Assembly (NCBI RefSeq): GCF_003217495.1 | Contig: NZ_QJSW01000005.1 | Span: 322,702-386,701 of the forward strand | From: Paenibacillus barcinonensis | GTDB taxonomy: Bacteria > Bacillota > Bacilli > Paenibacillales > Paenibacillaceae | Reading direction: 5' to 3' | Length of the DNA stretch: 64,000 nucleotides | Shown here: piece after piece, positions 43,816 to 53,285 of the stretch | How the letters are laid out: every line of letters begins with the position of its first letter | How positions within the stretch are numbered: the stretch's first letter is position 1 | The notes under the pieces: generated by a model | Databases searched by the model: none | What the model was told of the DNA's origin: nothing | Seen by the model: the letters and a program-made list of their open reading frames with translations, nothing else | Position numbers and translations under genes: made by a program

Positions 43816-45297
43816 TTGAGTGAAGGCAATGCGACTTGGGTTCCGTTTGCAAAGGAAGAAGGTAGGCACATTCCATCCAGTGCCCAGCTTCCTGATGTAT
43901 TCGACAGCTTATACGATCAACATGGCCTTTTGCCATTCGAACCGGGTAATGATCCGACCAGCTGCAGACAACTTGTTAAGAACAGCAACATCATTCCTCA
44001 GTGCATCGAGGCATACAAGCGGAACATAGCTGGACATGGTATCGCATTGGAGTATTTGCCTGGGGAAAGTGATGAAACGGCCAAGGATGAATGGAACCGA
44101 GCTGAACGCTTCTTGGAGACTTGTAACCTTGAAGACAATCCAGAAGAGATCATAGGCCAGCTCATTGAAGATTTGGAAAGCACGGGTATGGCTAACATGG
44201 AAGTTGCTTGGCCTGCAGGGAGTGAGTTTCCGACGATCTTCCGGATGGATCCGAAGTACGTTCGTTATACCAAGGAGAGTAATCCGGCGACAATCAAACG
44301 AAAACGGCGGATCAGTTCCACCAAGAAGATTGAAGAATTCTCGCAACAAATCTATGCTCGGCGTTATGCCATGAAGCGGGGAACATCCGTAGTTTGGTTT
44401 CGGTTATTCGGTACTGAAGGTACTGAGAATCAGGTTATTCCGTTGAAGATTGGCAATGACGGGGCCTACGGTGAACCCCGCTGGTTTGGGAACGCACCTG
44501 GTGTAGTCGGTTCCCGTGAAGCGGAGGAATTGAACGTATCCTATTTCAGCAATGGCAGGATGTTGTCCATGATCCTAACGGTCACAAATGGACGCCTTAC
44601 GAAGCAATCCATGGAGCTGCTGAAGAATGTGAAGGGTTCCCAGTCTCAGGGTGGTATCCTGTACCTCGAAGCCCAAGGAAAAGAGACGGGCGGACCGATG
44701 GACGAGAAGGTTGAAAAGGTATCCGTCAATTTGGATAAGCTGAATGACCTGCTGCAGCAAGATGCCTTGTTCTTGGATTATGGAAAGGAGAAGAAAGCTG
44801 ATATCCTGTCATCTTTCCGGCTTCCTCCTATCCTTGTCGGTCAAAGTTCAGACTATAACCGGGCGACAGCTCAGGCAGCCCTGCAGTTTGCAGAGGAACA
44901 GGTTTTTGAACCTTATCGCAAGTGGATTATGAATGAGATTTTCAATAAGCGTTTGTTCCCGGCTATGGGGATATTCCGGGTTAAAGCGGTGCTTCGGGCA
45001 CCAAGCATCATTGATCCAGAGGATCGTAAGGCAATGCTTGAATTTATCGCTGACCGTGGAATTATGCTGGTTCGTGACCTGATTCCAATCGCAGAGGATG
45101 TCCTTGGTACGACGATCGATGAGAGCAAGTTCAGCCAGGAATACCTGGATACGCCGATTGCTCAGCTGGCAGGAAGCCAACCGTCTATTCTGGATTCGGA
45201 GGGAACAGGGGATACAGACGACCTGCAGGAGCGTGTGTCTATCATCGCCAAGCGTTTGCTTCGCAAAGGATCTGCCGAGGTGGGCGCTCATGTGTGA
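43816..45297 (+). CDS. xkdE: Portal protein, PBSX XkdE-like
   Basis: 493 residues, forms the ring at the head vertex through which DNA passes. It follows the large terminase without gap, and the sequence fits the PBSX-type portal family: VKNSNIIPQCIEAYKRNIAG near the N-terminus and FRLPPILVGQSSDYNRATA near residue 335. TTG 43816 is preferred; GGGGAGCGGGGTGG lies upstream. It overlaps the minor head gene by 8 bp. Confidence 0.88.
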   Translation: MSEGNATWVPFAKEEGRHIPSSAQLPDVFDSLYDQHGLLPFEPGNDPTSCRQLVKNSNIIPQCIEAYKRNIAGHGIALEYLPGESDETAKDEWNRAERFLETCNLEDNPEEIIGQLIEDLESTGMANMEVAWPAGSEFPTIFRMDPKYVRYTKESNPATIKRKRRISSTKKIEEFSQQIYARRYAMKRGTSVVWFRLFGTEGTENQVIPLKIGNDGAYGEPRWFGNAPGVVGSREAEELNVSYFSNGRMLSMILTVTNGRLTKQSMELLKNVKGSQSQGGILYLEAQGKETGGPMDEKVEKVSVNLDKLNDLLQQDALFLDYGKEKKADILSSFRLPPILVGQSSDYNRATAQAALQFAEEQVFEPYRKWIMNEIFNKRLFPAMGIFRVKAVLRAPSIIDPEDRKAMLEFIADRGIMLVRDLIPIAEDVLGTTIDESKFSQEYLDTPIAQLAGSQPSILDSEGTGDTDDLQERVSIIAKRLLRKGSAEVGAHV

Positions 45298-46120
45298 AGC
45301 TTGCTGGGAACTCATAGCTAAAGCAGATGATGATGAGTTTCTGGATAGTCTTGAGTTGACATATGTGGAACGCAAATTGCTCGAAGAGTTGTACAAGCAG
45401 GGCGAGGATCGAATCATGGAGATTCTGGAGCTTCAGGGACAAGCCCTTCAAGACGCGATAGCTGAACTGAGCGAGGAATCGCTTGGTGACATCGGTGAGT
45501 TGGGCAAAGTTCTTATTGCCTTGCATGCGACCGACGTGTTTTCAGACATGTTTGAAACAGCGGTGCAAGAAGCTTTTGAACCGTTGTTTAATCTGGCTGG
45601 AGAATCTGAGCTGCTGCAGCTGGACAAGGAAAAGGTTTGGACTACCAAGAATAAGGCGGCCAAGAAATTCGTGAAGGAGATCCGCAGCCTGGTTCCCGAT
45701 ATGAATCAGTCTTCGACGGACACATTGCTGCGAAGTTTTGAAAAAGCGATCGAGGAAGGGAACACTCCTTCAGAACGTGCATTACTGGTTCAAGAAATCA
45801 GCGCACAGGCAGCCGGGGGAGAAGATGGTCCTTTTTCCATGCAACGAGCTCAGCGGATTTCACGGACCATGAGCACTGCAGCGGCTAACGGAGGCAAGTT
45901 GGAAGGCTGGAAACAGTCTGAAATCGCAAAGGGCAAGAAATGGCGGTCGGCTGTCGGTACTCGGACACGAAAAACCCACCGGAGAGCGAATGGCCAGATC
46001 GTTGCGCTGGACAAGCCATTTAAGGTGGGGTCGAGCAAACTTATGTATCCAGGTGATACTGCAGGTGATCCTGAAGAAATCATAAATTGCCGCTGCACGA
46101 TGCAGTTGGTACTTGATTAG
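45290..46120 (+). CDS. Minor head protein, SPP1 gp7 / Mu F-like
   Basis: 276 residues from ATG 45290 (GAGGTGGG 5-6 bp upstream); the longer open frame overlaps the portal gene in another frame. The C-terminal region has the Mu F-like/SPP1 gp7 signature: TRTRKTHRRANGQ and the CRCTMQL end. It enters the prohead with the portal. Its last 4 bp overlap a convergent reverse-strand gene. Confidence 0.82.
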   Translation: MCEACWELIAKADDDEFLDSLELTYVERKLLEELYKQGEDRIMEILELQGQALQDAIAELSEESLGDIGELGKVLIALHATDVFSDMFETAVQEAFEPLFNLAGESELLQLDKEKVWTTKNKAAKKFVKEIRSLVPDMNQSSTDTLLRSFEKAIEEGNTPSERALLVQEISAQAAGGEDGPFSMQRAQRISRTMSTAAANGGKLEGWKQSEIAKGKKWRSAVGTRTRKTHRRANGQIVALDKPFKVGSSKLMYPGDTAGDPEEIINCRCTMQLVLD

Positions 46121-46401
46121 TATTTGTAGCAGTTTGCCCAGTTCGATTCATCAGCGTGTTCAGGAATGGCATTTCCTGAAACAATATCATCCATTCTGAT
46201 AATGTGCTTAGCTAGTGTGTCTATCGGATACTTAACCTTGTTTATACGATCCGTAAAAATGTTTAGCTTGTCATTGTCGATAAGTTCTTGAGCACAAATA
46301 CGACCAGCTGAATTATTAGTCTCATCGTTTTTCAATAAACTTCTGTATTCAGGCAATATTCCTACAATTTTAGCATTCTCAATGGGGGTCCAAGTAGCCA
46401 T
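46117..46401 (-). CDS. Reverse-strand small gene inside the head operon
   Basis: 94 residues from ATG 46401 (AAGGAGTG 7 bp upstream). Acidic, no membrane helix or signal peptide, no family recognised. It lies head-on to the head operon, between the minor head and protease genes, and is more AT-rich. Probably a lysogen-expressed moron (inference). Confidence 0.55.
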   Translation of the reverse strand: MATWTPIENAKIVGILPEYRSLLKNDETNNSAGRICAQELIDNDKLNIFTDRINKVKYPIDTLAKHIIRMDDIVSGNAIPEHADESNWANCYKY

Positions 46402-46466
46402 GAAATCACTCCTTATGTGTTTTGGGATATTATACCATGTTTCTTTGAGAGGAGGTGAAAGAAGAG

Positions 46467-47708
46467 ATGACCTACAAAATGAAAGACGCAAAGATTACGC
46501 ACTTGTCGCTGGTAGATAAGGGCGCCAATGGCGTACCATTTGCCATTATCAAGGCAGCGGGCAAAGATGCTATCCAGAAGCAAGTACAGATCGCAAAGGT
46601 GGACGACACAAAGCACATCGTTATCGGTGTTGTATACCAACCTGATGTTGAGGATGCCCATGGTGACATGATGGATGCTGTTGAGATCGAGAAGGCAGCC
46701 CACTTGTTCATGGAGAATCAACACACCTACAACATTGATAAGCAGCATGACCTGGACGCTGACAAAGGGTACGTAGTTGAATCCTATATTGCCCCGTGTG
46801 ATATGGAGATTGGCGACCAGATAATTGCAAAAGGTTCATGGGTAGCCGGTGTGAAGGTGACTGACGACGGTACCTGGGAAGATATCCAGAAAGGTGAAAT
46901 CACCGGATTCAGTATGTGGGGCGTTGGTAAGCGTGAAGAAGTCGAGGAAGACACGACTGTTTCTAAAAGCCTCATGAAACGTATTGCCAAAGCGCTCGGC
47001 CTGATTGAGAAGGGCGCAGTTGCTGATAAGTACCACAAGAACCGAAAGAACCGTGAATTCTGGGCAGCTCAAGACGCCTTGAACGCGGTTCTTTTTCGTT
47101 GGGATTCGTGGGAATCGGGGATGGAAACAGACCCCGAAATCATTCGTGATGCCTTGCAGGATTTCGTGGAGATCGCCCAAGACGTATTGGTGCAGGAAGA
47201 CATTGTGAAAGCCATCGGAAAGCCGCCTGAGCAGATCGCCAAGGCTGGTAAAAAGATATCCGCGGGCAATCTCAAGCATGTTGATGACGCCATTGCTGCA
47301 TTAACGGAACTTAAAAACAAAACAGCGCCTGCAGATGATGAGCAGGACGAAGGGGAGGAAAACGATTTGAAACCGGAAGATATTGCAAAAGCCGTTCAGG
47401 CAGCCGTTGCACCTATTGCCAAGCAGGTAACGGACCTGACCAACGAGATTACGGAGCTGAAGAAACAGGAGGGTGAAGGTACTCCTGATGTTGTTACACC
47501 GGATGCAGGCACTGGAACAGAGCCGCAAGCAGATGATTTAACTGATGCTATCGCCAAGGCATTAGCACCACTGACCGAACAAATGTCCACACTGGCAGCT
47601 GATGTGCAGATTGTTAAAAACAGCCGAGGTGGATCTGCACAGGGTGGTGCGCAGGATGAGAATATTCACAAAGCTGATGGCGACGTTAGCTTCGGCAACC
47701 TGCTGTAG
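46467..47708 (+). CDS. xkdF: Prohead protease/scaffold, XkdF-like
   Basis: 413 residues. The N-terminal half follows the putative XkdF serine protease family (THLSLVDKGANGVPF, GVVYQPDVEDAHGD, ITGFSMWG). The C-terminal half is coiled coil and Gly/Asp-rich, scaffold-like. ATG 46467 is preferred over GTG 46455 because AGGAGGTG lies 9 bp upstream of the former. Expected to be removed from mature heads. Confidence 0.82.
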   Translation: MTYKMKDAKITHLSLVDKGANGVPFAIIKAAGKDAIQKQVQIAKVDDTKHIVIGVVYQPDVEDAHGDMMDAVEIEKAAHLFMENQHTYNIDKQHDLDADKGYVVESYIAPCDMEIGDQIIAKGSWVAGVKVTDDGTWEDIQKGEITGFSMWGVGKREEVEEDTTVSKSLMKRIAKALGLIEKGAVADKYHKNRKNREFWAAQDALNAVLFRWDSWESGMETDPEIIRDALQDFVEIAQDVLVQEDIVKAIGKPPEQIAKAGKKISAGNLKHVDDAIAALTELKNKTAPADDEQDEGEENDLKPEDIAKAVQAAVAPIAKQVTDLTNEITELKKQEGEGTPDVVTPDAGTGTEPQADDLTDAIAKALAPLTEQMSTLAADVQIVKNSRGGSAQGGAQDENIHKADGDVSFGNLL

Positions 47709-47737
47709 TTCAAATTCGAAGGGAGACTATTAAACAT

Positions 47738-48670
47738 ATGAAAACCAATGGACAAATCATTAAATCGACTACCGTAACATCCATGGACCAAACGGCCCTC
47801 AACTATCAGCAAGTGGATGCATTTATGGCCATGGCTTACGATTCGACGGAGTTCTTGAAAGGCGTTCGCACGATTACCCGCACAAGCGCCAAGGGCACAA
47901 TCGACAAAATTGGGGTAACTGGTCGTAACCTGCGGGGTAAGGTAGAAAACAACATGGCCACCAATATTACAGGACCTACATTCCCGCAGGTTCCTTATGC
48001 GGTTGCACCAGTTGTGTTGCCGTTCGAGATTACGGAAGAGTTCATCCGCCAAACGCAGCGCGTTCGCGGTCAAGATGCTGAAGCTATCATCATGACGGCA
48101 ATGACGAAGAACTACGGAGACAATATGCAGGACTTGGGCTTTAACGGGGATGTTGCCACACCGAATACAGATCCCGATTATGACTTCCTTAAAATTAACG
48201 ATGGTTGGTTGAAAGTTGCGAAAACAAAAGGTAATGTCATTGACTGGTCAACACTGCCTACTGATAAAAAGGTGGGTATCTTCTTCGAATTGGAACGTTC
48301 TATTCCAACGCGTCTGCGTGCAGCTGGGGTGTTCAAATATTTCATGCACCCGAACACATTTAGTGAGCGTCTGCAAAAACTGGCTGAAAAAGATACCAGC
48401 GCATCCATCCAGCTGCAGATCATGGGCGGCGTGAAAAAAATCAACTCCTATGACGTTGAGGAAGTGCCGCACATGCCTGAAGGTGCGGTGATCTTCACAT
48501 ACCACCAGAACTTTGCTTTGGTAAATACCTATGACATGCAAATCCGCAAAACGACGGAAGGTAAAGAAGCCATCTATGCGGATAAACGATTCTATGCTAT
48601 CCATTCTGACTTGGATGCTATTTTCGAAGAGCCTGCTGCTGTAGGTTATGCGGAAGGGGTGACGTTCTAA
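47738..48670 (+). CDS. xkdG: Major capsid protein, XkdG-like
   Basis: 310 residues, follows the protease/scaffold gene as expected. N-arm with Gln-rich segment, then the P-domain and A-domain pattern of the PBSX-type capsid (AVAPVVLPFEITEEFIRQT; DNMQDLGFNGD; AVIFTYHQNFALVNTYDMQI). GGGAGAC lies upstream. Translationally coupled to the next gene. Confidence 0.88.
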   Translation: MKTNGQIIKSTTVTSMDQTALNYQQVDAFMAMAYDSTEFLKGVRTITRTSAKGTIDKIGVTGRNLRGKVENNMATNITGPTFPQVPYAVAPVVLPFEITEEFIRQTQRVRGQDAEAIIMTAMTKNYGDNMQDLGFNGDVATPNTDPDYDFLKINDGWLKVAKTKGNVIDWSTLPTDKKVGIFFELERSIPTRLRAAGVFKYFMHPNTFSERLQKLAEKDTSASIQLQIMGGVKKINSYDVEEVPHMPEGAVIFTYHQNFALVNTYDMQIRKTTEGKEAIYADKRFYAIHSDLDAIFEEPAAVGYAEGVTF

Positions 48671-48996
48671 TGCCATACATCACTTATTGTGGGAAAAATG
48701 CATCACTAATGCTTCATGGAATCCGGTTCGTTGCGAAAGTGCCTGTCTTGGTTGAAAGTGAATCTGTAGTTAAGCACTTCCGTGAATGTGAAGACTTCGA
48801 AGTGCAACAGGAAAAGGTTGTTCCTTTGGAAGAGTTATCTGTTGTGCAGTTGAAGGATAAAGCGAAATTAGCAGGAATTCCGGGCTTCGCTGATATGAGG
48901 AAACCCGAATTGCTTAAAGCGCTGAAAGGTGGAGAGGTAGCTGAGGAGGGAGCTGACGGTAAAAATGCTGACAGCAACGATCCTCCAACAGCGTAG
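48670..48996 (+). CDS. Small head-region protein with Rho-N/SAP-like domain
   Basis: 108 residues. The C-terminal half (LSVVQLKDKAKLAG, MRKPELLKAL) looks like a Rho N-terminal / SAP-like helical hairpin. Its role in head assembly is unknown. It overlaps the capsid stop by 1 bp and the next gene by 32 bp in another frame. Confidence 0.65.
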   Translation: MPYITYCGKNASLMLHGIRFVAKVPVLVESESVVKHFRECEDFEVQQEKVVPLEELSVVQLKDKAKLAGIPGFADMRKPELLKALKGGEVAEEGADGKNADSNDPPTA

Positions 48997-49351
48997 CCGT
49001 GTAACTCCCGTTCAGGAAGCAACGCCTGAACAACTGGAGCAGTACATCGATGACGCCCAGGTGCGGATAGAGTTGTATTTGCCCATTCCTTTCCCTGAAA
49101 TCGTGGATCGGCAGCTCATGCTCGCATGGGTGAAGCTGGCTGAGGGGCTTGCCCTGCAGGATAGCGAGGAATATTTGGCAGCTGTCGCCCGGAACTATGC
49201 TTCCGAGAGCGATGGGGCTTGGACATACACCCGGCAGGCCATAGCAGGTAAGACCACGGGAAACCCGGACGTGGATGCAATCCTATTCTTGTGGGTGAAG
49301 AAACAACAGGAAGGGCCGGACGATGGCAACATCACGGCCTATCTACTGTGA
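48965..49351 (+). CDS. Head-tail connector, YqbG-like
   Basis: 128 residues, helical. It matches in length, order and pattern the DUF3199/YqbG connector of skin and PBSX. GAGGAGGGAGC lies before the ATG. It would form the ring under the portal. Confidence 0.7.
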   Translation: MLTATILQQRSRVTPVQEATPEQLEQYIDDAQVRIELYLPIPFPEIVDRQLMLAWVKLAEGLALQDSEEYLAAVARNYASESDGAWTYTRQAIAGKTTGNPDVDAILFLWVKKQQEGPDDGNITAYLL

Positions 49352-49671
49352 ATCACCGATTTAAAACGCCGCTTGCTGTTTACCGGGTTGGCAGCAAGCG
49401 AGACGGTGACGATCTGTTTAACGATCGTAAGAGCAGCAAAATTGCGGACCTCAAATGTCATGTGATCAAGACGGAGACATCTGGCCAGGCTGATGCTAAA
49501 CCTGTTGTGTATATCGTCAAGAAAACAGTTGGCGTGTCCAAAACGGCTGATGTTCGAATCAGTGATGAGGTTGTACTGTTCGGTCGCCGCTATTTGGTGG
49601 TGGATGCTAATCCGCGCCGGTACTGGATGGAACTGCTGCTGACGTGTGAGGTGAAGGGCAATGATCGTTAA
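49348..49671 (+). CDS. xkdH: Head-tail connector, XkdH-like
   Basis: 107 residues, beta-rich, in the xkdH position. GTG 49348 overlaps the previous stop (GTGA); no good ribosome site, so it depends on coupling. It would act in head completion. Confidence 0.65.
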   Translation: MNHRFKTPLAVYRVGSKRDGDDLFNDRKSSKIADLKCHVIKTETSGQADAKPVVYIVKKTVGVSKTADVRISDEVVLFGRRYLVVDANPRRYWMELLLTCEVKGNDR

Positions 49672-50185
49672 TGACTTTGACGGGTTGGCCAGGCGATTCA
49701 GGAAGCTGGCTGATCAAGGTATGAAACGTGTTCTGACCAACGTTGCTGAAGCGATGGGTGAGAGCTTGTTGAACCACATCATTGATGAGATCGATAGGCA
49801 AGGCCTAATTGATACAGGTCTGATGTGGAACTCGTTTACTCGAGGCGGTGACGGCAATGTGTGGGAATGGGACGTTGACCGAAATGCGATCACCTTGGAA
49901 GTTGGATCTGATTTAAGGTCTGGTTCCAACGATCAGGGGGCATGGGGCTATCCGCGGCTAATCAATGATGGCTACACAATCCATAAGGCTCACTTTGTTC
50001 CGGGGTATTGGAACAGAGGTGGGTCTTTTGTGTATGACCGTAATGCTAAAGGCGGATTTATGGCAAAGCCTCGCAGCTTCATCGGTCGGAAATACTTTGA
50101 CATTGCTGTGACCCAGTTTGAAGGCGGTATGAATCAGCTCATCATTCAACGACTCGATAGAGAAATGGAAAGGGTGTTGCGCTGA
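49661..50185 (+). CDS. xkdI: Head-tail joining protein, XkdI/HK97 gp10-like
   Basis: 174 residues. The pattern of the HK97 gp10 family is visible: IDTGLMWNSF near residue 49 and the C-terminal helix. It overlaps the previous gene by 11 bp; GTGAGGTGAAGG is upstream. Joins connector and tail. Confidence 0.78.
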   Translation: MIVNDFDGLARRFRKLADQGMKRVLTNVAEAMGESLLNHIIDEIDRQGLIDTGLMWNSFTRGGDGNVWEWDVDRNAITLEVGSDLRSGSNDQGAWGYPRLINDGYTIHKAHFVPGYWNRGGSFVYDRNAKGGFMAKPRSFIGRKYFDIAVTQFEGGMNQLIIQRLDREMERVLR

Positions 50186-50655
50186 TGGATGCTGGATTAA
50201 AAACATGGGCTGAAATTGTACGTATTGTGTACCCGGACCTGACGATTTTGCGGGATCGGACGCAGTGGCTGGCGGGGAACTTCGATACGCCATCGGTGTT
50301 TATTGAAACGGATCTCGTATCTGATAGAGTCATTACCCCGCGTGCTAACCGAATTGTGGAGGACGTGGGTCTGGTGTTCCATTTTGATAAGGAACGGATC
50401 GCGGAAGAAGACGATGGGGAACCTATTCCCTTTGATCTAACGCCATTCTTCATGTTCTTACGCCAGAGGAAGTACCTCTACGCTTCGAAACGCTTTGGTG
50501 TTGCACTGATTATGGAGCCACCACGCAACCGACCTGAAAAGGATAGGGTTGAGGTCACCTTCAGGTATTCCTACCTGCTCAGTGTTCCGAAGATTCCGGT
50601 ACCGAAGATCAATGAATTTCATATCGGCTATGAAGGAAAGGAGCTCAACCCATGA
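50185..50655 (+). CDS. xkdJ: Tail terminator-like protein, XkdJ-like
   Basis: 156 residues, same order and length as PBSX XkdJ. Beta-rich. Overlaps both neighbours by 1-4 bp. Probably sits at the head-proximal end of the tail. Confidence 0.72.
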   Translation: MDAGLKTWAEIVRIVYPDLTILRDRTQWLAGNFDTPSVFIETDLVSDRVITPRANRIVEDVGLVFHFDKERIAEEDDGEPIPFDLTPFFMFLRQRKYLYASKRFGVALIMEPPRNRPEKDRVEVTFRYSYLLSVPKIPVPKINEFHIGYEGKELNP

Positions 50656-50900
50656 GCACAACACGCAAGGAAAAACTTGTCGCTGCCGCTGTCCAGGAAG
50701 ACCTGAACAAGCGGACTAAGCAGGAATGGATTGAGGGTGCAGCTGCATTGAAGCATGAACGCTTCGAGGTGGCGGGCGCCCTTTTTGATTACAAAGCAGA
50801 TGTCCTGCTATCCCACCAGGAAGTACAAAACCGATTGGATGCATACTTGCGTCCATCGGCACAGAAGGAGGAAACGTTGAATGTCGATTCAGAGAGTTAG
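50652..50900 (+). CDS. Small protein between XkdJ and the sheath
   Basis: 82 residues, charged and helical, matching in position the small gene before the sheath gene in PBSX/skin. Its 3' end overlaps the sheath start by 20 bp. No function known. Confidence 0.6.
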   Translation: MSTTRKEKLVAAAVQEDLNKRTKQEWIEGAAALKHERFEVAGALFDYKADVLLSHQEVQNRLDAYLRPSAQKEETLNVDSES

Positions 50901-52233
50901 GCCAGGCGGATATGTGGAACTGATTGCGCTGGCGAAGGCCAGAGTAGTACCCGTTACGGGTCGCGTGCTGATCCCGTATCAAGCAGAATGGGGCGCAGTC
51001 AATCAAGCTGTTGATATGGCGGATACGTCCGAACGTTTGAAGGAAAGCGGCCTGCAGGTGGATGAGTTGGAACTGGCATCCGAAACAGGGGCAACTGTGG
51101 TCGGGTATCGCGTGACGAATGGATCTGAGAAGGCTGCCGCTGTTACTGTCACGGATAGTTACACGATTGAAGCGCGTTATCCAGGATTACGCGGGAATGA
51201 TTTTGAGTACATGATCCGGGCAAGCTTGGTGGACGCCAGCAAAAAAGAGATCATCATACGTGATACCAAAGGGATTTATGACACGGAGACTTATACCGTG
51301 GCTGATAAAGCAGCTGCAGAAGAAGCGCTGAAGAAGTCCAGTATGGTTCGCTTTAAGTCAGCCGGAGCAGCTGCCTGGGCAGATGTGGCATATACACCAC
51401 TGACAGGTGCTGTGTCCGGTACCGCATCGATCACGGCATCCGATTGGAGTCGTATTTTTAATCGGGTGGATGGTCTGACATTTGACGTGTTCTACCTGCC
51501 ATCTACGGATGCGGCTGTCCAGGCTGCTGCCAAACAATGGCTGCTGGATCGGCGTACAAAAGCCCGCAGACTCGCTCAGTTGGTCGTTGCAGGGCTTGCG
51601 CTGGATGATACGGACATTGAGAAACATAATGCCCGCAGCAGGGCTATGAACGCTCGTTACATCGTCAACTGCTCCCTTGCCGGTACACACATCAACGGCA
51701 AAACATACAACTCAGTGCAATGGGCTGCATGGGTGGCTGGTCTAATGGCTGGTACGCCTGCAAATAAGTCCTTTACAGGGGTTAAAGTGCCGATGACACA
51801 GGCTGCCATTGATTGGAGCCACAGCGAGGTCATCAAAGGACTTGCTGAGGGTACGCTGATGGCAACGCGGGACGGATACGACTACATCATTGAGTCGGCG
51901 GTCAATACACTGACTACGATGGGCGCAGGTGAACGTGAGGACTTTGGCAAGATCCGTGTCTCAATGACGATTGATCAGGTCCTGAACGACATCTATTCCA
52001 CAGCGAAGAAGTGGAAAGCCAAACTGGATAACGACAAAGATGGCAGAGGTATGTTTATCGCAGCTGTTTTGGAGTATCTGGCGATCCGTAGGAACCAAAA
52101 GGCGATTGATGAAGGGTATACGTTTGTAGAAGATCCGAACAACGTAAGTGACTTCGATTATGCATACTTTAAACTTTACGCTAAACCGCTTGATGCCATC
52201 GAAGCATTCTACATTACATGGGAGGTGGCATAG
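50881..52233 (+). CDS. xkdK: Tail sheath protein, XkdK
   Basis: 450 residues, contractile sheath subunit. The beta-sandwich N-terminal half and the C-terminal domain (IRVSMTIDQVLNDIYSTAKKW, about 358-378) match the PBSX-type sheath. Presence of a sheath shows a myovirus-type tail. AGGAGGAAAC lies before the ATG. Confidence 0.9.
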   Translation: MSIQRVRPGGYVELIALAKARVVPVTGRVLIPYQAEWGAVNQAVDMADTSERLKESGLQVDELELASETGATVVGYRVTNGSEKAAAVTVTDSYTIEARYPGLRGNDFEYMIRASLVDASKKEIIIRDTKGIYDTETYTVADKAAAEEALKKSSMVRFKSAGAAAWADVAYTPLTGAVSGTASITASDWSRIFNRVDGLTFDVFYLPSTDAAVQAAAKQWLLDRRTKARRLAQLVVAGLALDDTDIEKHNARSRAMNARYIVNCSLAGTHINGKTYNSVQWAAWVAGLMAGTPANKSFTGVKVPMTQAAIDWSHSEVIKGLAEGTLMATRDGYDYIIESAVNTLTTMGAGEREDFGKIRVSMTIDQVLNDIYSTAKKWKAKLDNDKDGRGMFIAAVLEYLAIRRNQKAIDEGYTFVEDPNNVSDFDYAYFKLYAKPLDAIEAFYITWEVA

Positions 52234-52236
52234 TAA

Positions 52237-52680
52237 ATGGAACGCGAACTTATTGGCCGGAATCTATCCGTGGAAGATGACAACGGCGATGCTATCCAAA
52301 CGATCAAGGAAATTGAAGTCACACTGAATCCTGAAACATTGGATGTGGTCCGGGCGCGGCGCATGTCCAAGACCAAACAAATCGTGGGCTACGAAATCCC
52401 GGTTAAACTGGTTATGTCCAAGCTGGAATCCCGTCTGCGTTACCGTTTGTTGGAGGACTTCAAGGCAGGTAAGACAATGTTCTTGGATCGCATTACCGGC
52501 GCATTGGAAGATATGCAGACCGGAAATACAGAACGTGTCTTGCTCACAGGTATTCATATCCACGGGAACATGGATATCTTGGTTGCTCAGATCGACAGCA
52601 ATACGGGTATTGATATCACACTTGAGGGAACGGCTACAGACTTTGAATTTGTAGAGAAATTTCCAGATTACATGGCATAA
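52237..52680 (+). CDS. xkdM: Tail tube protein, XkdM
   Basis: 147 residues, forms the inner tube. It starts 3 bp after the sheath gene with a GGAGGTGG site and has the XkdM length and beta-rich pattern. Confidence 0.88.
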   Translation: MERELIGRNLSVEDDNGDAIQTIKEIEVTLNPETLDVVRARRMSKTKQIVGYEIPVKLVMSKLESRLRYRLLEDFKAGKTMFLDRITGALEDMQTGNTERVLLTGIHIHGNMDILVAQIDSNTGIDITLEGTATDFEFVEKFPDYMA

Positions 52681-52749
52681 AAGTTCATTTTAGTTCATGG
52701 AGATAAAGGAATAGTTCACACAAAGTTCGAAACTACCAATAAAACCCTC

Positions 52750-52778
52750 TTCATAAATTTGGAAATATATTATAAAAT
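52750..52778 (+). promoter_or_regulatory. Promoter of the secreted moron protein
   Basis: TTCATA (52750-52755), 17-bp spacer, TAAAAT (52773-52778), in AT-rich DNA just before the secreted-protein gene. Confidence 0.5.
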
Positions 52779-52813
52779 AGAAATGTATTCCAAATATGAA
52801 GGGAGAATGTAAA

Positions 52814-53164
52814 ATGAGTAAAAAATTATTGTTAGGAATTGTTTCTATTGCGGCCTGCTTCTCTTTGGGATCTACATCTTTTGCTGATGCTTCAATAGTC
52901 CCAACAAGTTCTCAAGTCTCGCAATCAATGACTTCTCAAGTTAGTGCTATGAACGATGTCATTATAGAAATTACTCTTAGAGTAGGGGAATCGAGGAATC
53001 TGTCAGGTTCAAATTTTTCGATTAGTGGAGATCAAGGGAATAATAGCCCTATTTATTTAGATCGGAACGGTTTTGTACTTGGTCTTAAAGCAGGAGAAGC
53101 TGTCGTGGTAGCAGACTTGCCGGGTGGAGTAGGGAGAGTTTTTTATTATATTCATATAAGATAG
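52814..53164 (+). CDS. Secreted Ig-like protein inserted in the tail operon (moron)
   Basis: 116 residues with a signal peptide (about 1-24, cleavage after SFADA-type site). The mature part has one beta-sandwich module; VLGLKAGEAVVVADLPGG resembles the end of a BIG2 Ig-like domain. GGGAGAATG precedes ATG 52814. Its own promoter and terminator, AT-rich DNA, and placement between tube and chaperone genes mark it as a lysogenic-conversion moron (inference). Confidence 0.65.
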   Translation: MSKKLLLGIVSIAACFSLGSTSFADASIVPTSSQVSQSMTSQVSAMNDVIIEITLRVGESRNLSGSNFSISGDQGNNSPIYLDRNGFVLGLKAGEAVVVADLPGGVGRVFYYIHIR

Positions 53165-53195
53165 TAATTAAGAATGATAGAATAAAAACCATTAT

Positions 53196-53240
53196 AAAAG
53201 CCTGTAGACGAGCTCCAATAGGAGTAATCTACAGGCTTTT
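53196..53240 (+). terminator. Terminator of the secreted moron
   Basis: AAAAGCCTGTAGA pairs with TCTACAGGCTTTT, with an inner CTCC/GGAG stem, followed by T. It keeps the moron apart from the tail genes. Confidence 0.85.
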
Positions 53241-53285
53241 TACATGCTATGAAACAGAAATCACATATTAACTGGAGGAATAACA

